From: DASSKF01 sp035690725
Lineage (GTDB): Bacteria; Actinomycetota; Actinomycetes; Actinomycetales; Dermatophilaceae
DNA: 14,412 nucleotides
Assembly (NCBI GenBank): GCA_035690725.1
Contig: DASSKF010000029.1
Span: 1 to 14,412, forward strand
Reading direction: 5' to 3'
The position numbers were made by a program, and so were the translations under genes. The notes beneath the pieces were generated by a model, which had not been told where the DNA came from, ran no database searches, and saw only the letters and a list, made by a program, of their open reading frames with translations. Of the stretch, positions 1-7,133 are shown piece after piece. Each line of letters begins with the position of its first letter. Position 1 is the first letter of the stretch.

Positions 1-70
1 GAGGAGACCTTTCCGCTGGTGCGATGATGGCCGGGTTCATTGTCCGTGATGACGCGCTAGAGGTGTGCAG

Positions 71-1027
71 GTGGTTGATCGACTGCGGCTCATGGCGGTG
101 CACGCGCACCCCGACGACGAGTCCAGCAAGGGTGCGGCGACGATGGCGAAGTACGTCGCCGAGGGGGCGGACGTCCTCGTCGTGTCCTGCACCGGTGGCG
201 AGCGGGGGGACATCCTCAACCCACGGCTGAAGCAGGACCCCGAGATCCTGCGGGACATGCCGCAGGTGCGCCGCGAGGAGATGGCCCGGGCGCAGGCGGT
301 GCTCGGCGTGCAGCACACCTGGCTCGGCTTCGTCGACTCCGGCCTCCCCGAGGGTGACCCCCTGCCGGACCTGCCCGAGGGGTGCTTCGCCCTGGAGCCG
401 CTCGAGGTCACCACGGAGGCCCTGGTCCGCGTGGTGCGCGACTTCCGCCCGCACGTGATGACCACCTACGACGAGAACGGCGGCTACCCGCACCCCGACC
501 ACGTGATGTGCCACCACGTGGCGATGTCCGCCTTCGGCGCCGCCGGTGACCGGTCGGCGTTCCCGCACGTCGGCTCACCCTGGCAGCCGCTCAAGGTCTA
601 CTACAACCAGACGCTGTCCAAGGGCCGGATCCAGAGCTTCCACGACGCCATGGAGGCGGCCGGCCTCGAGTCGCCCTACACCGAGTGGATCAAGCGCTGG
701 GAGGACCGCGGCGAGCGCACGGTCACCACCCGGATCGAGTGCGCCGAGTACTTCCCGCAGCGGGACCGGGCCCTGCTCGCGCACGCGACCCAGGTCGACC
801 CCGAGGGCAGCTGGTTCCGGGTGCCGCTGGAGATGCAGCAGCAGGTCTGGCCGACCGAGGACTACGAGGCCGCCCTGTCCTACGTCCCGGTGGTGCCCAT
901 CGAGGACGACCTGTTCGCCGGCCTCGGCTCGCCGCAGGAGGCCGACGCGCTCGCCGTGAAGCAGGGGCTCGAGGTCGTCTACGACGGCACGCAGCCGAGC
1001 GTGCTGCCCTCGGGGGACCGGCCGTGA
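71..1027 (+). CDS. mca: Mycothiol S-conjugate amidase Mca
   Basis: Zn-dependent LmbE/PIG-L family amidase. It cleaves mycothiol S-conjugates of electrophiles and antibiotics into a mercapturic acid, which is exported, and GlcN-inositol, which is recycled. It acts in the cytoplasm. The N-terminal motif HAHPDDES supplies the expected zinc ligands H13 and D16 (numbering from GTG 71). A later HPDH motif supplies the third ligand, H144. GERGD and the TYDENGGYPHPDH segment are typical of Mca rather than MshB. The protein is 318 aa, slightly longer than the roughly 290 aa usual for the family, with the excess at the C-terminus. I chose GTG 71 because an AGAGG lies 7 nt upstream; GTG 65 is also in frame. 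The stop codon overlaps the start of the next gene (GTGA), which indicates translational coupling. The identification is firm; the exact start is not. Confidence 0.95.
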   Translation: MVDRLRLMAVHAHPDDESSKGAATMAKYVAEGADVLVVSCTGGERGDILNPRLKQDPEILRDMPQVRREEMARAQAVLGVQHTWLGFVDSGLPEGDPLPDLPEGCFALEPLEVTTEALVRVVRDFRPHVMTTYDENGGYPHPDHVMCHHVAMSAFGAAGDRSAFPHVGSPWQPLKVYYNQTLSKGRIQSFHDAMEAAGLESPYTEWIKRWEDRGERTVTTRIECAEYFPQRDRALLAHATQVDPEGSWFRVPLEMQQQVWPTEDYEAALSYVPVVPIEDDLFAGLGSPQEADALAVKQGLEVVYDGTQPSVLPSGDRP

Positions 1028-1239
1028 ACTACCCGATGGGCGTGACCGCCGGGGTCGGCGGGTTCATCGTGCTCTTCCTGCTGGCGCTGGCCACCTACCT
1101 GTTGATGCGCAACATGAACGCCCGGCTGCGCCGGATGCGGTGGCGCGAGGAGGAGGAGTCGAGGGCCGCCGAGGAGACGCGCCCCGCGCCGGGTCCCGGG
1201 TCAGACGACCGGCGCGACCGCCGGGTAGATGATCAGTGA
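1024..1239 (+). CDS. Small single-pass membrane protein downstream of mca
   Basis: 71-aa protein starting at a GTG that overlaps the mca stop by 4 nt, so it is probably translated in the same operon. One hydrophobic segment (about residues 8-27, rich in G, F, L and V) is followed by a positively charged stretch (RNMNARLRRMRWR) and an acidic, low-complexity tail. This fits an N-out/C-in bitopic membrane protein. A small protein in the same place follows mca in other actinobacteria; I recall the M. tuberculosis counterpart as Rv1083. Its function is unknown. The last 39 nt overlap the 3' end of the convergent trhA gene, and no terminator is visible between them. Confidence 0.75.
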   Translation: MNYPMGVTAGVGGFIVLFLLALATYLLMRNMNARLRRMRWREEEESRAAEETRPAPGPGSDDRRDRRVDDQ

Positions 1240-1860
1240 CGCGGCGACGTAGTGCACGGTGTAGCCGGCGACGGTGAACGCGTGGAACACCTCGTGGAAG
1301 CCGAACCAGCGAGGTGAGGGGTCCGGGCGCCGGGTGCCGTAGACCACTGCGCCGAGGGTGTAGAGCAGACCACCCACGGCGATCAGGGTGACCACGGCCA
1401 CGCCGCCGTGGCGCAGGAACGGCCCGAAGTAGAAGACGGCGACCCAGCCGAGCGCGACGTAGACCGGCGTGTAGAGCCAGCGGGGTGCGTCGACCCACAG
1501 CACCCGGAAGAGCACGCCCGTGACGGCTCCGGCCCACACGACGGCCAGCAGGATGCGGGCCTGCTCCCAGGACAGCAGCAGCAGGGCGAAGGGGGTGTAG
1601 GTCCCGGCGATGATCAGGAAGATGTTGGAGTGGTCCAGCCGCTTGAGCACAGCATGGACCTTCGGCGTCCACCGTCCCCGGTGGTAGACCGCCGAGGTGC
1701 CGAACAGCAGTGCCGCGGTGGCCGCGAAGACGGCGGCACCGATGCGGGCGCGCCCGGTGGGGGCCAGCGCGACGAGGACGATGCCGGCGGCGAGGGCGAG
1801 GGGGAACACGCCGGCGTGGATCCAGCCGCGCAGCAACGGCTTGGGGGCGAGGCTGGTCAT
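1201..1860 (-). CDS. trhA: Hemolysin III / TrhA family membrane protein
   Basis: 219-aa integral membrane protein of the CREST superfamily (hemolysin III, YqfA/TrhA, PAQR-like) with about seven hydrophobic segments. Visible family signatures are SAVYHRG in the N-terminal third, DHSNIFLIIAGTYTPF in the middle and GFHEVFHAF near the C-terminus. These carry the Ser/His/Asp/His residues thought to bind a metal in the membrane. Bacterial members have been linked to membrane energetics and fluidity; lytic activity is historical and not implied here. The start is ATG 1860. A TACAGT hexamer (1867-1872) lies 6 nt before the ATG and no Shine-Dalgarno is visible, so the transcript may be leaderless. The gene diverges from the cis-prenyl transferase across a perfect palindrome, as in the mycobacterial Rv1085c/Rv1086 pair. 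Confidence 0.92.
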   Translation of the reverse strand: MTSLAPKPLLRGWIHAGVFPLALAAGIVLVALAPTGRARIGAAVFAATAALLFGTSAVYHRGRWTPKVHAVLKRLDHSNIFLIIAGTYTPFALLLLSWEQARILLAVVWAGAVTGVLFRVLWVDAPRWLYTPVYVALGWVAVFYFGPFLRHGGVAVVTLIAVGGLLYTLGAVVYGTRRPDPSPRWFGFHEVFHAFTVAGYTVHYVAASLIIYPAVAPVV

Positions 1861-1869
1861 GGACAAACT

Positions 1870-1893
1870 GTAACCTACGGACCCGTAGGTTAC
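1870..1893. promoter_or_regulatory. Perfect 11-bp inverted repeat in the divergent trhA / prenyl transferase promoter region
   Basis: GTAACCTACGG (1870-1880) and CCGTAGGTTAC (1883-1893) are exact reverse complements with a 2-bp spacer. A further CCGTAG-like half-site follows at about 1898-1903. The left arm overlaps the likely -10 of trhA (TACAGT read on the minus strand, 1872-1867), and TAGGTT (1886-1891) could serve as a plus-strand -10. The size and symmetry suit a dimeric TetR- or GntR-type repressor able to control both genes. The regulator is not identifiable from this window. Confidence 0.7.
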
Positions 1894-1984
1894 GCGACCG
1901 TAGCCGCGAGCCGACCCGGGAGGACCGGGTTCGGGGAGTACCGTGGCGTGCGCACCGATCCGCCAGGTTGAGGAGTTCCGGGAG

Positions 1985-2749
1985 ATGCGAGGGGCGCGCG
2001 ACCTGCTGTATGCCGCGTACGAGCGCCGGCTGAGGGCCCAGCTCCCGCAGGACCGCCTCCCGCGCCACGTGGGCGTCATGCTCGACGGCAACCGGCGTTG
2101 GGCGCGCGCCCGCGGTGCCGACACCCGGCAGGGACACCAGGCGGGCGCCGACAACATCTCCCCCCTGCTCGAGTGGTGCGAGGAGGTCGGCGTCGAGGTC
2201 GTCACCCTGTGGCTGCTGTCGACCGACAACCTCAACCGCTCGGCCGAGGAGCTCAAGCCGCTGATGGAGATCATCGAGGCGACCGTAGAGGACCTCGCCG
2301 CCTCCCGCCGCTGGCGGCTCAACCCCGTCGGCGCCCTCGACCTGCTCCCCGCGCACACGGCCGAGCGGCTCAAGGAGGCCGCCGACACGACCGCGGACGT
2401 CGACGGCATCTGGGTCAACGTGGCGGTCGGCTACGGCGGGCGGCGCGAGATCGCCGACGCCGTGCGCTCGATGCTGCTCGAGCACGCCGGCCGCGGGATC
2501 TCCCTGGAGGAGCTCGCGGAGGTCCTCGACGTCGAGCACATCGCCGAGCACCTCTACACCAAGGGCCAGCCCGATCCCGACCTCGTCATCCGGACCTCGG
2601 GTGAGCAGCGGCTCGGCGGCTTCCTGCTCTGGCAGAGCACGCACAGCGAGTACTACTTCTGCGAGGCCTACTGGCCCGACTTCCGGCGGGTGGACTTCCT
2701 GCGCGCCCTGCGCGCCTACGCCTCCCGGGAGCGCCGCTACGGCGCCTGA
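1985..2749 (+). CDS. Short-chain cis-prenyl transferase, (2Z,6E)-farnesyl diphosphate synthase-like
   Basis: 254-aa member of the UppS/isoprenyl transferase family. It condenses isopentenyl diphosphate with an allylic diphosphate in cis geometry, at the membrane or in the cytosol, towards decaprenyl/undecaprenyl phosphate carriers. The signature MLDGNRRWAR holds the catalytic Asp (about D34). The C-terminal block RTSGEQRLGGFLLWQS begins near residue 203 and is followed by the SEYYF and YWPDF motifs. Similarity runs closer to mycobacterial Rv1086 (Z-FPP synthase) than to the long-chain Rv2361c type, including the N-terminal DLLYAAYERRL. ATG 1985 has AGGAG 9 nt upstream; an in-frame GTG at 1943 is an alternative. 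It is divergent from trhA. Confidence 0.9.
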   Translation: MRGARDLLYAAYERRLRAQLPQDRLPRHVGVMLDGNRRWARARGADTRQGHQAGADNISPLLEWCEEVGVEVVTLWLLSTDNLNRSAEELKPLMEIIEATVEDLAASRRWRLNPVGALDLLPAHTAERLKEAADTTADVDGIWVNVAVGYGGRREIADAVRSMLLEHAGRGISLEELAEVLDVEHIAEHLYTKGQPDPDLVIRTSGEQRLGGFLLWQSTHSEYYFCEAYWPDFRRVDFLRALRAYASRERRYGA

Positions 2750-2833
2750 CCGACCGCCGGTGCCTCGGCGCTCCGGCGCTCCTGGCACGACTCGCCGTCG
2801 CGGGTTCCCGTACCGGGTCCCCGTCGCCCCGTA

Positions 2834-2982
2834 GCGTCGGTGCCGACGCCGGGCACCGGCCGGGCGTCTCGGGAGGCCCGCCGATGGAGCGAAACCAGCT
2901 CCGGACCAAGGGCCGGTTCCGGCCCAGGCGGTCGCGTCCCGGCACCCCGTCCGCGAGTAGGTGTCACGCGAGCACGTGACAC
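2834..2982 (+). promoter_or_regulatory. Hairpin-rich leader upstream of the PhoH gene
   Basis: The 249-bp gap before the PhoH start contains four perfect inverted repeats: GCGTCGG-TG-CCGACGC (2834-2849), GGAGC-7 nt-GCTCC (2886-2902), GGGCCGG-TT-CCGGCCC (2910-2925) and GTGTCACG-6 nt-CGTGACAC (2961-2982). The last ends only 4 nt before the AAGGGAG ribosome binding site (2987-2993). The first may act as a terminator for the prenyl transferase gene. The last could be a protein operator or an RNA stem affecting translation. In high-GC DNA some hairpins arise by chance, but the 8-bp repeat next to the ribosome binding site is not purely G/C. Confidence 0.45.
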
Positions 2983-2998
2983 GGGTAAGGGAGTCGGT

Positions 2999-4309
2999 AT
3001 GGCCACGCACAAGTCGTCCCCCCGCCGGACCTTCGTCCTGGACACGTCCGTGTTGTTGTCCGACCCCCGAGCGACGGACCGCTTCTCCGAGCACGAGGTC
3101 GTGCTCCCCGTCGTCGTGGTCACCGAGCTGGAGGCCAAGCGCCACCACGCCGAGCTGGGCTACTTCGCCCGGGAGGCCCTGCGGCGCCTGGACGACCTGC
3201 GTGCCCGGGCGGGCCGGCTCGACGCGCCGGTGCCGGTGGGGGAGGACGGCGGCACGCTCCGGGTCGAGCTCAACCACACCGACCCGGCGTCACTGCCGTC
3301 GGGCTTCCGGCTCGGGGACAACGACAGCCGCATCCTCGCCGTGGCGCGCAACCTCGCCGACGAGGGCCACGATGTGACGGTGGTCAGCAAGGACCTGCCG
3401 ATGCGGATCAAGGCCTCGGCGGTGGGCCTCGGCGCGGAGGAGTACCGCGCCGAGCTGGCGCCGGCCATCGGCTGGTCGGGGATGACCGAGCTGGCCGTCA
3501 CCGACGCCGAGCTGGACCAGCTGTATGCCGACGGCCGGCTGGAGCACGCCGAGGCCGCCGAGCTGCCCGTGCACACCGGGCTGGTGCTGCTCGGGGGGAC
3601 CGGTCGTGGCCTGGGCCGGGTGGCACCGGACAAGTCCGTCCGGCTGGTGCGCGGCGACCGCGACGCCTTCGGCCTGCACGGCCGCAGCGCCGAGCAGCGG
3701 GTGGCCCTCGACCTGCTGCTCGACCCCGACGTCGGCATCGTCAGCCTCGGCGGCCGGGCGGGCACCGGCAAGAGCGCCCTGGCGCTGTGCGCCGGTCTCG
3801 AGTCGGTGCTGGAACGTCGCCAGCACCGACGCGTCATCGTGTTCCGACCGCTGTACCCGGTGGGCGGGCAGGAGCTCGGCTACCTGCCCGGGAGCGAGAA
3901 CGACAAGATGGGTCCCTGGGCGCAGGCGGTGTTCGACACCCTCGGCGCCCTCGTCTCGCGCGAGGTGGTCGAGGAGGTCATCGACCGGGAGATGCTCGAG
4001 GTGCTGCCGCTGACGCACATCCGCGGCCGGTCGCTGCACGACGCGTTCGTCGTGGTCGACGAGGCGCAGTCGCTCGAGCGCGGTGTGCTGCTGACCGTGC
4101 TGTCCCGCATCGGCCAGAACTCGCGCGTCGTGCTCACCCACGACGTGGGCCAGCGGGACAACCTGCGAGTCGGCCGGCACGACGGGGTGGCGGCGGTGAT
4201 CGACAAGCTCAAGGGCCACCCGCTCTTCGGGCACATCACCCTCCACCGCAGCGAGCGCAGCCCGATCGCGGCCCTGGTCACCGAGCTGCTCGAGGGGACC
4301 GGCGCCTGA
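2999..4309 (+). CDS. phoH2: PIN domain-PhoH ATPase fusion (PhoH2-type ribonuclease/helicase)
   Basis: 436-aa two-domain protein. The N-terminal PIN ribonuclease domain (about residues 10-140) shows the acidic residues expected for metal-dependent RNase activity in FVLDTSVLL, VTELEAKR, GDNDSRIL and SKDLP. The C-terminal PhoH P-loop ATPase domain (about 225-430) has Walker A GRAGTGKS near residue 253, Walker B VVVDEAQ near 354 and the THDVGQRDN motif. Mycobacterial PhoH2 has been described as a sequence-specific RNA helicase/RNase, so this is probably a cytoplasmic RNA-processing enzyme. ATG 2999 is fixed by AAGGGAG 5 nt upstream; the reading frame stays open upstream but lacks coding character. 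In mycobacteria a short phoAT gene overlaps the phoH2 start; no comparable overlapping ORF is seen here. Confidence 0.94.
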   Translation: MATHKSSPRRTFVLDTSVLLSDPRATDRFSEHEVVLPVVVVTELEAKRHHAELGYFAREALRRLDDLRARAGRLDAPVPVGEDGGTLRVELNHTDPASLPSGFRLGDNDSRILAVARNLADEGHDVTVVSKDLPMRIKASAVGLGAEEYRAELAPAIGWSGMTELAVTDAELDQLYADGRLEHAEAAELPVHTGLVLLGGTGRGLGRVAPDKSVRLVRGDRDAFGLHGRSAEQRVALDLLLDPDVGIVSLGGRAGTGKSALALCAGLESVLERRQHRRVIVFRPLYPVGGQELGYLPGSENDKMGPWAQAVFDTLGALVSREVVEEVIDREMLEVLPLTHIRGRSLHDAFVVVDEAQSLERGVLLTVLSRIGQNSRVVLTHDVGQRDNLRVGRHDGVAAVIDKLKGHPLFGHITLHRSERSPIAALVTELLEGTGA

Positions 4310-4332
4310 AGCCCGGCACGCGGACGGGCACG

Positions 4333-4424
4333 GTCACCAGGTCACCAGGTGTGCGTGGCGGCCGTCGGCGTGACCGGTGTGACCTCTGTGACGGATGAGG
4401 CTGCCGTTGCCGGGTTTTCGTGAC
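4333..4424 (+). promoter_or_regulatory. Cluster of GTCACC/GTGAC direct repeats upstream of the secreted transglycosylase-like gene
   Basis: Two adjacent copies of GTCACCAG (4333-4340, 4341-4348) are followed by three GTGAC units with exact 9-bp periodicity (starts 4370, 4379, 4388) and another GTGAC at 4420. Direct GTnAC repeats with 8-9-bp phasing resemble the sites reported for MtrA, the actinobacterial response regulator that controls cell-wall hydrolase genes. The position, 150-240 bp ahead of such a gene, fits. The rest of the 4310-4573 gap holds a lower-GC patch (TCTCGAAACGATAACG, about 4504-4519) that may be part of the promoter. The link to MtrA is inference. Confidence 0.45.
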
Positions 4425-4573
4425 CTTTCCCACACGGGACCGCAAGGTGTGGACGGGGATTTGGCTTCTGCTTGCGCGTACGGCACGGTGGGCGACGCAT
4501 TTGTCTCGAAACGATAACGCAGCGCCCCTGAGGTCACCCGTGGGTGGCCTGCTGCCTGGAGGAACCCCTGCCC

Positions 4574-5377
4574 ATGCGCCCTCGTCCCCACGGCCGCCAC
4601 CGTCACGGCCCCCTGCGCCGCACGCTCACGGCGGCCCGACGCCCGGCCGTCGCCGCCACCCTCGCCCTCACCGCACTCGCCGCCAGTGCCGCCGGCTGGT
4701 CCGCCACCGGCGCGAGCCTGGACGGCGGCCTGATCTCCGCCAGTGACACCACCGATGCCCAGCAGGTCACCAATGGCCGGGCCCTCGACACCTTCGCCGG
4801 CACCCCGGTCGACATCGAGCGGCAGCGCTCGGCGCGGCGTGCGGCATACCGCGACGGTGTGGAGAAGGAGGCTGCCCGCATCCGCCAGCAGGAGGCGCGC
4901 AAGGCGGCTCGCGAGCAGGCGCGCCAGGAGAAGGCCCGGCGGGAGGCGAAGGAGCGAGCTGAGGCCCGCAAGCGCGCCCAGGAGCGCGCCGAGGCGAAGG
5001 AGCGCGCCGCGGCTGCCCGCGAGGCCCAGGAGGAGCAGGCCTCGCGCAGCGAGCAGCGCAGCGCCCCGGCGCCCACCGGCGACCCGCGCTCCATCGCCCA
5101 GTCGATGCTCGCGTCGTTCGGCTGGGACGCGAGCCAGTTCGGCTGCCTGAACGCCCTGTGGAACAAGGAGTCCGGCTGGGACGTCGGCGCCACCAACCCC
5201 TCCTCGGGGGCGTACGGCATCCCGCAGGCGCTGCCCGGCTCGAAGATGGCCACCGCCGGCGGGGACTGGCAGACCAACCCGGCCACCCAGATCCGTTGGG
5301 GGCTCGGCTACATCCAGGCGTCCTACGGGAGCCCCTGCGGTGCGTGGGGGCACTCGCAGGCCACCGGCTGGTACTGA
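4574..5377 (+). CDS. Secreted coiled-coil protein with C-terminal transglycosylase-like domain
   Basis: 267-aa exported protein. The N-terminus has a basic, His/Arg-rich region followed by a hydrophobic alanine-rich segment (about residues 24-42), which fits a signal peptide or anchor. Residues about 80-160 are a highly charged Glu/Lys/Arg/Ala heptad-like helix, probably a coiled coil. The C-terminal domain (about 168-267) resembles the lysozyme-like lytic transglycosylase/aggregation-promoting-factor domain of actinobacteria. It has WNKESGW with the presumptive catalytic E199, then NPSSGAYGIPQALPG and the typical ending HSQATGWY. C191 and C255 may form a disulfide. It probably acts on peptidoglycan outside the membrane. 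ATG 4574 has GGAGG 11 nt upstream; GTG 4544 is an in-frame alternative. Confidence 0.85.
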   Translation: MRPRPHGRHRHGPLRRTLTAARRPAVAATLALTALAASAAGWSATGASLDGGLISASDTTDAQQVTNGRALDTFAGTPVDIERQRSARRAAYRDGVEKEAARIRQQEARKAAREQARQEKARREAKERAEARKRAQERAEAKERAAAAREAQEEQASRSEQRSAPAPTGDPRSIAQSMLASFGWDASQFGCLNALWNKESGWDVGATNPSSGAYGIPQALPGSKMATAGGDWQTNPATQIRWGLGYIQASYGSPCGAWGHSQATGWY

Positions 5378-5395
5378 CCGGCCGGTCCCCCCACC

Positions 5396-5443
5396 ACCGC
5401 CCGGGCGGGCCGGCCCTTTCCTTCCCCGGCCGGCCCGGGCGGT
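5396..5443. terminator. Bidirectional GC-rich terminator between the transglycosylase-like gene and fumC
   Basis: A long, nearly perfect inverted repeat lies between two convergent genes. The left arm begins ACCGCCCG and ends GGCCGGCC (5396-5415). The right arm begins GGCCGG and ends GGGCGGT (5428-5443). The loop is pyrimidine-rich (CTTTCCTTCC). The arms differ by a few inserted bases in the left arm. There is no U-tract, as is common in actinobacteria. It would serve both transcription units. Confidence 0.75.
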
Positions 5444-5456
5444 GTCGTCCCGGGTG

Positions 5457-6848
5457 TCAGCCCTGCGGCGGCCGGGCCATCCGGAGCACGTCCAGCGCCT
5501 CGTCGAGCTGGGCCTCGGTGAGCTCGCCGTTCTCCACGTGGCCGCGATCGATCACCACTTCGCGGATGGTGCGCTGCTCGGCGAGCGACTGCTTGGCCAC
5601 CTTCGCGGCGGCCTCGTAGCCGATGTAGCGGTTGAGCGGCGTGACGATCGCCGTGGAGGCCTCGGCGTAGCCGCGGCACCGCTCGACGTCGGCCTCGAGC
5701 CCGTCCACGCAGCGGTCCGCCAGGACCCGGGTGGCCCCGGCGAGGTGGGTGGTCGACTCCAGCAGGTCCCGGCCGATGAGTGGCAGCATGACGTTGAGCT
5801 CGAAGTTGCCGCTCGCGCCGGCCGCGGTCACCGCGGCGTCGTTGCCGATCACCTGCGCGCACACCATGAGCGTGGCCTCCGCCAGGACCGGGTTGACCTT
5901 GCCGGGCATGATGCTGGAGCCCGGCTGCAGGTCGGGCAGGTGGATCTCGGCGAGTCCGGCCCGCGGGCCGGAGCCCATCCAGCGCAGGTCGTTGCAGATC
6001 TTGGTGAGGCCCACGGCCAGCGTCTTCAGCGCGCCGCTGAGCGCGACCATGGCGTCCTGGGTGGACTGCGCCTCGAAGTGGTTCTCCGCCTCACGGAACT
6101 CCACCCCGGTGCGCCCGGACAGCTCGGTGATGACCCGCTCGGCGAACCCGGGGGCCGCGTTGAGCCCGGTCCCCGCGGCGGTGCCGCCGAGCGGCAGCTC
6201 GGCCGCCCCCTCGGCCGCCGCCGTGATCCGCTCGCGCGCCAGCTCCAGCTGCCGGGCATACCCGCCCATCTCCTGGCCGAGGGTCACCGGGACCGCGTCC
6301 ATCAGGTGGGTGCGGCCCGACTTCACCACGTCGGCGAACTCCTGGGCCTTGCGCTCGAACGCCCGCTGCAGCCGGTCCAGCGCGGGGTCGAGCTCCTGCC
6401 GGGCGGCGAGGACCGCGGCGACCCGGATGGACGTCGGGAAGGTGTCGTTGCTGGACTGGCCGGCGTTGACGTGGTCGTTCGGGTGGACCTCGGTGCCGGC
6501 GAGCGTCGCCAGGCGCGCCACGACCTCGTTGACGTTCATGTTCGTCGAGGTGCCCGACCCGGTCTGGTAGACGTCGATCGGGAAGTGGTCGTCGTGCCTG
6601 CCGGCGGCCACCTCCTCCGCGGCGGCCGCGATCGCCTTCGCCCGGTCGCCGTCGATCGCGCCGAGCTCGGCGTTGACGGCGGCGGCACACGCCTTGAGCA
6701 GGGCCAGCGCGTGGACGATCGGGCGGGGCACGGTCTGCCCGGAGATCGGGAAGTTCTCCACCGCCCGAGCCGTCTGCGCGCCGTAGAGCGCGTCCGCCGG
6801 CACCTGCACCTCGCCCATCGAGTCGTGTTCCGTTCTCATCTCAGTCAT
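5457..6848 (-). CDS. fumC: Class II fumarate hydratase
   Basis: 463-aa enzyme of the aspartase/fumarase superfamily. It converts fumarate and malate in the TCA cycle and works as a cytoplasmic homotetramer without an iron-sulfur cluster. Visible markers are the N-terminal EHDSMGEVQVP, GSGTSTNMNVNEV, HPNDHVNAGQSSNDTFP, GRTHLMDAVPVTLGQE with the catalytic His, and the family signature GSSIMPGKVNP near residue 310. The length is normal. The start is ATG 6848; ATG 6839 is a near alternative, and the ribosome binding site is weak (GGGGA). It converges with the transglycosylase-like gene, sharing a terminator, and is the last core gene before the accessory region. M. tuberculosis fum (Rv1098c) sits in the same relative position. 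Confidence 0.96.
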   Translation of the reverse strand: MTEMRTEHDSMGEVQVPADALYGAQTARAVENFPISGQTVPRPIVHALALLKACAAAVNAELGAIDGDRAKAIAAAAEEVAAGRHDDHFPIDVYQTGSGTSTNMNVNEVVARLATLAGTEVHPNDHVNAGQSSNDTFPTSIRVAAVLAARQELDPALDRLQRAFERKAQEFADVVKSGRTHLMDAVPVTLGQEMGGYARQLELARERITAAAEGAAELPLGGTAAGTGLNAAPGFAERVITELSGRTGVEFREAENHFEAQSTQDAMVALSGALKTLAVGLTKICNDLRWMGSGPRAGLAEIHLPDLQPGSSIMPGKVNPVLAEATLMVCAQVIGNDAAVTAAGASGNFELNVMLPLIGRDLLESTTHLAGATRVLADRCVDGLEADVERCRGYAEASTAIVTPLNRYIGYEAAAKVAKQSLAEQRTIREVVIDRGHVENGELTEAQLDEALDVLRMARPPQG

Positions 6849-7048
6849 GGGGCCATTGTCGTCCCCAGCGGGCCGAGATCGAGGTCAGGTGACCAGCAGC
6901 CGCCGCGGGACCTTTGACCGGGTTGCCACCAACCGCCTCGGGTCGGCCGGGTGCCGAGCGCCGGGCGACGGGCGGCCGGGCCAGGGTCGCTCGCGCTCGG
7001 CAAGGAAGGGGACTCACGGGCCCGACCATGAGGGCGTCGGCAGCGCTC

Positions 7049-7087
7049 GCCACCCCGTGCGGCGGAGTAGCCAAACGACGGGGTGGC
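7049..7087. repeat. 10-bp inverted repeat in the fumC-vapB gap
   Basis: GCCACCCCGT (7049-7058) and ACGGGGTGGC (7078-7087) are exact reverse complements with a 19-nt loop. The repeat lies 28 bp before the vapBC operator, in the 295-bp gap that separates core from accessory DNA. It could be a factor-independent terminator shielding vapBC or a leftover of an integration event. Nothing else is recognised in 6849-7114: no tRNA and no convincing ORF. Confidence 0.4.
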
Positions 7088-7114
7088 TGGGGCGCCCATC
7101 CGCACCGGGGACGC

Positions 7115-7133
7115 GTAGCACGCAGCGTGCTAC
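7115..7133 (+). promoter_or_regulatory. vapBC operator/promoter
   Basis: GTAGCACG (7115-7122) and CGTGCTAC (7126-7133) form a perfect 8-bp palindrome with a 3-bp centre, ending 10 bp before the vapB ATG. TACCTT (7131-7136) overlaps the right arm and is placed 7 nt before the ATG, as expected for the -10 of a leaderless transcript. No Shine-Dalgarno is present. Autorepression by a VapBC complex bound here is the usual mechanism in the family and is inferred for this site. Confidence 0.7.

Noticed and set aside
24..230. Short plus-strand frame overlapping the start of mca
   Set aside because: It overlaps mca in another frame, is Arg/Ser/Thr-rich and has no recognisable features.
2750..2998. 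A phoAT-like antitoxin ORF overlapping the phoH2 start
   Set aside because: No short frame with its own start ends at the phoH2 ATG. The in-frame upstream extension lacks protein-like character.
1064..3277. Very long open frame on the minus strand (737 codons)
   Set aside because: It runs antisense through trhA, the prenyl transferase and the start of phoH, with a composition rich in Arg, Pro and Gly and no motifs. It is an effect of high GC.
4310..4573. A c-di-AMP (ydaO-type) riboswitch ahead of the secreted transglycosylase-like gene
   Set aside because: Such riboswitches precede many actinobacterial cell-wall hydrolase genes, but I could not find their conserved core sequences here.
5340..6917. 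525-codon open frame on the plus strand
   Set aside because: It is antisense to fumC, whose family signatures are unambiguous. The frame has shadow composition.
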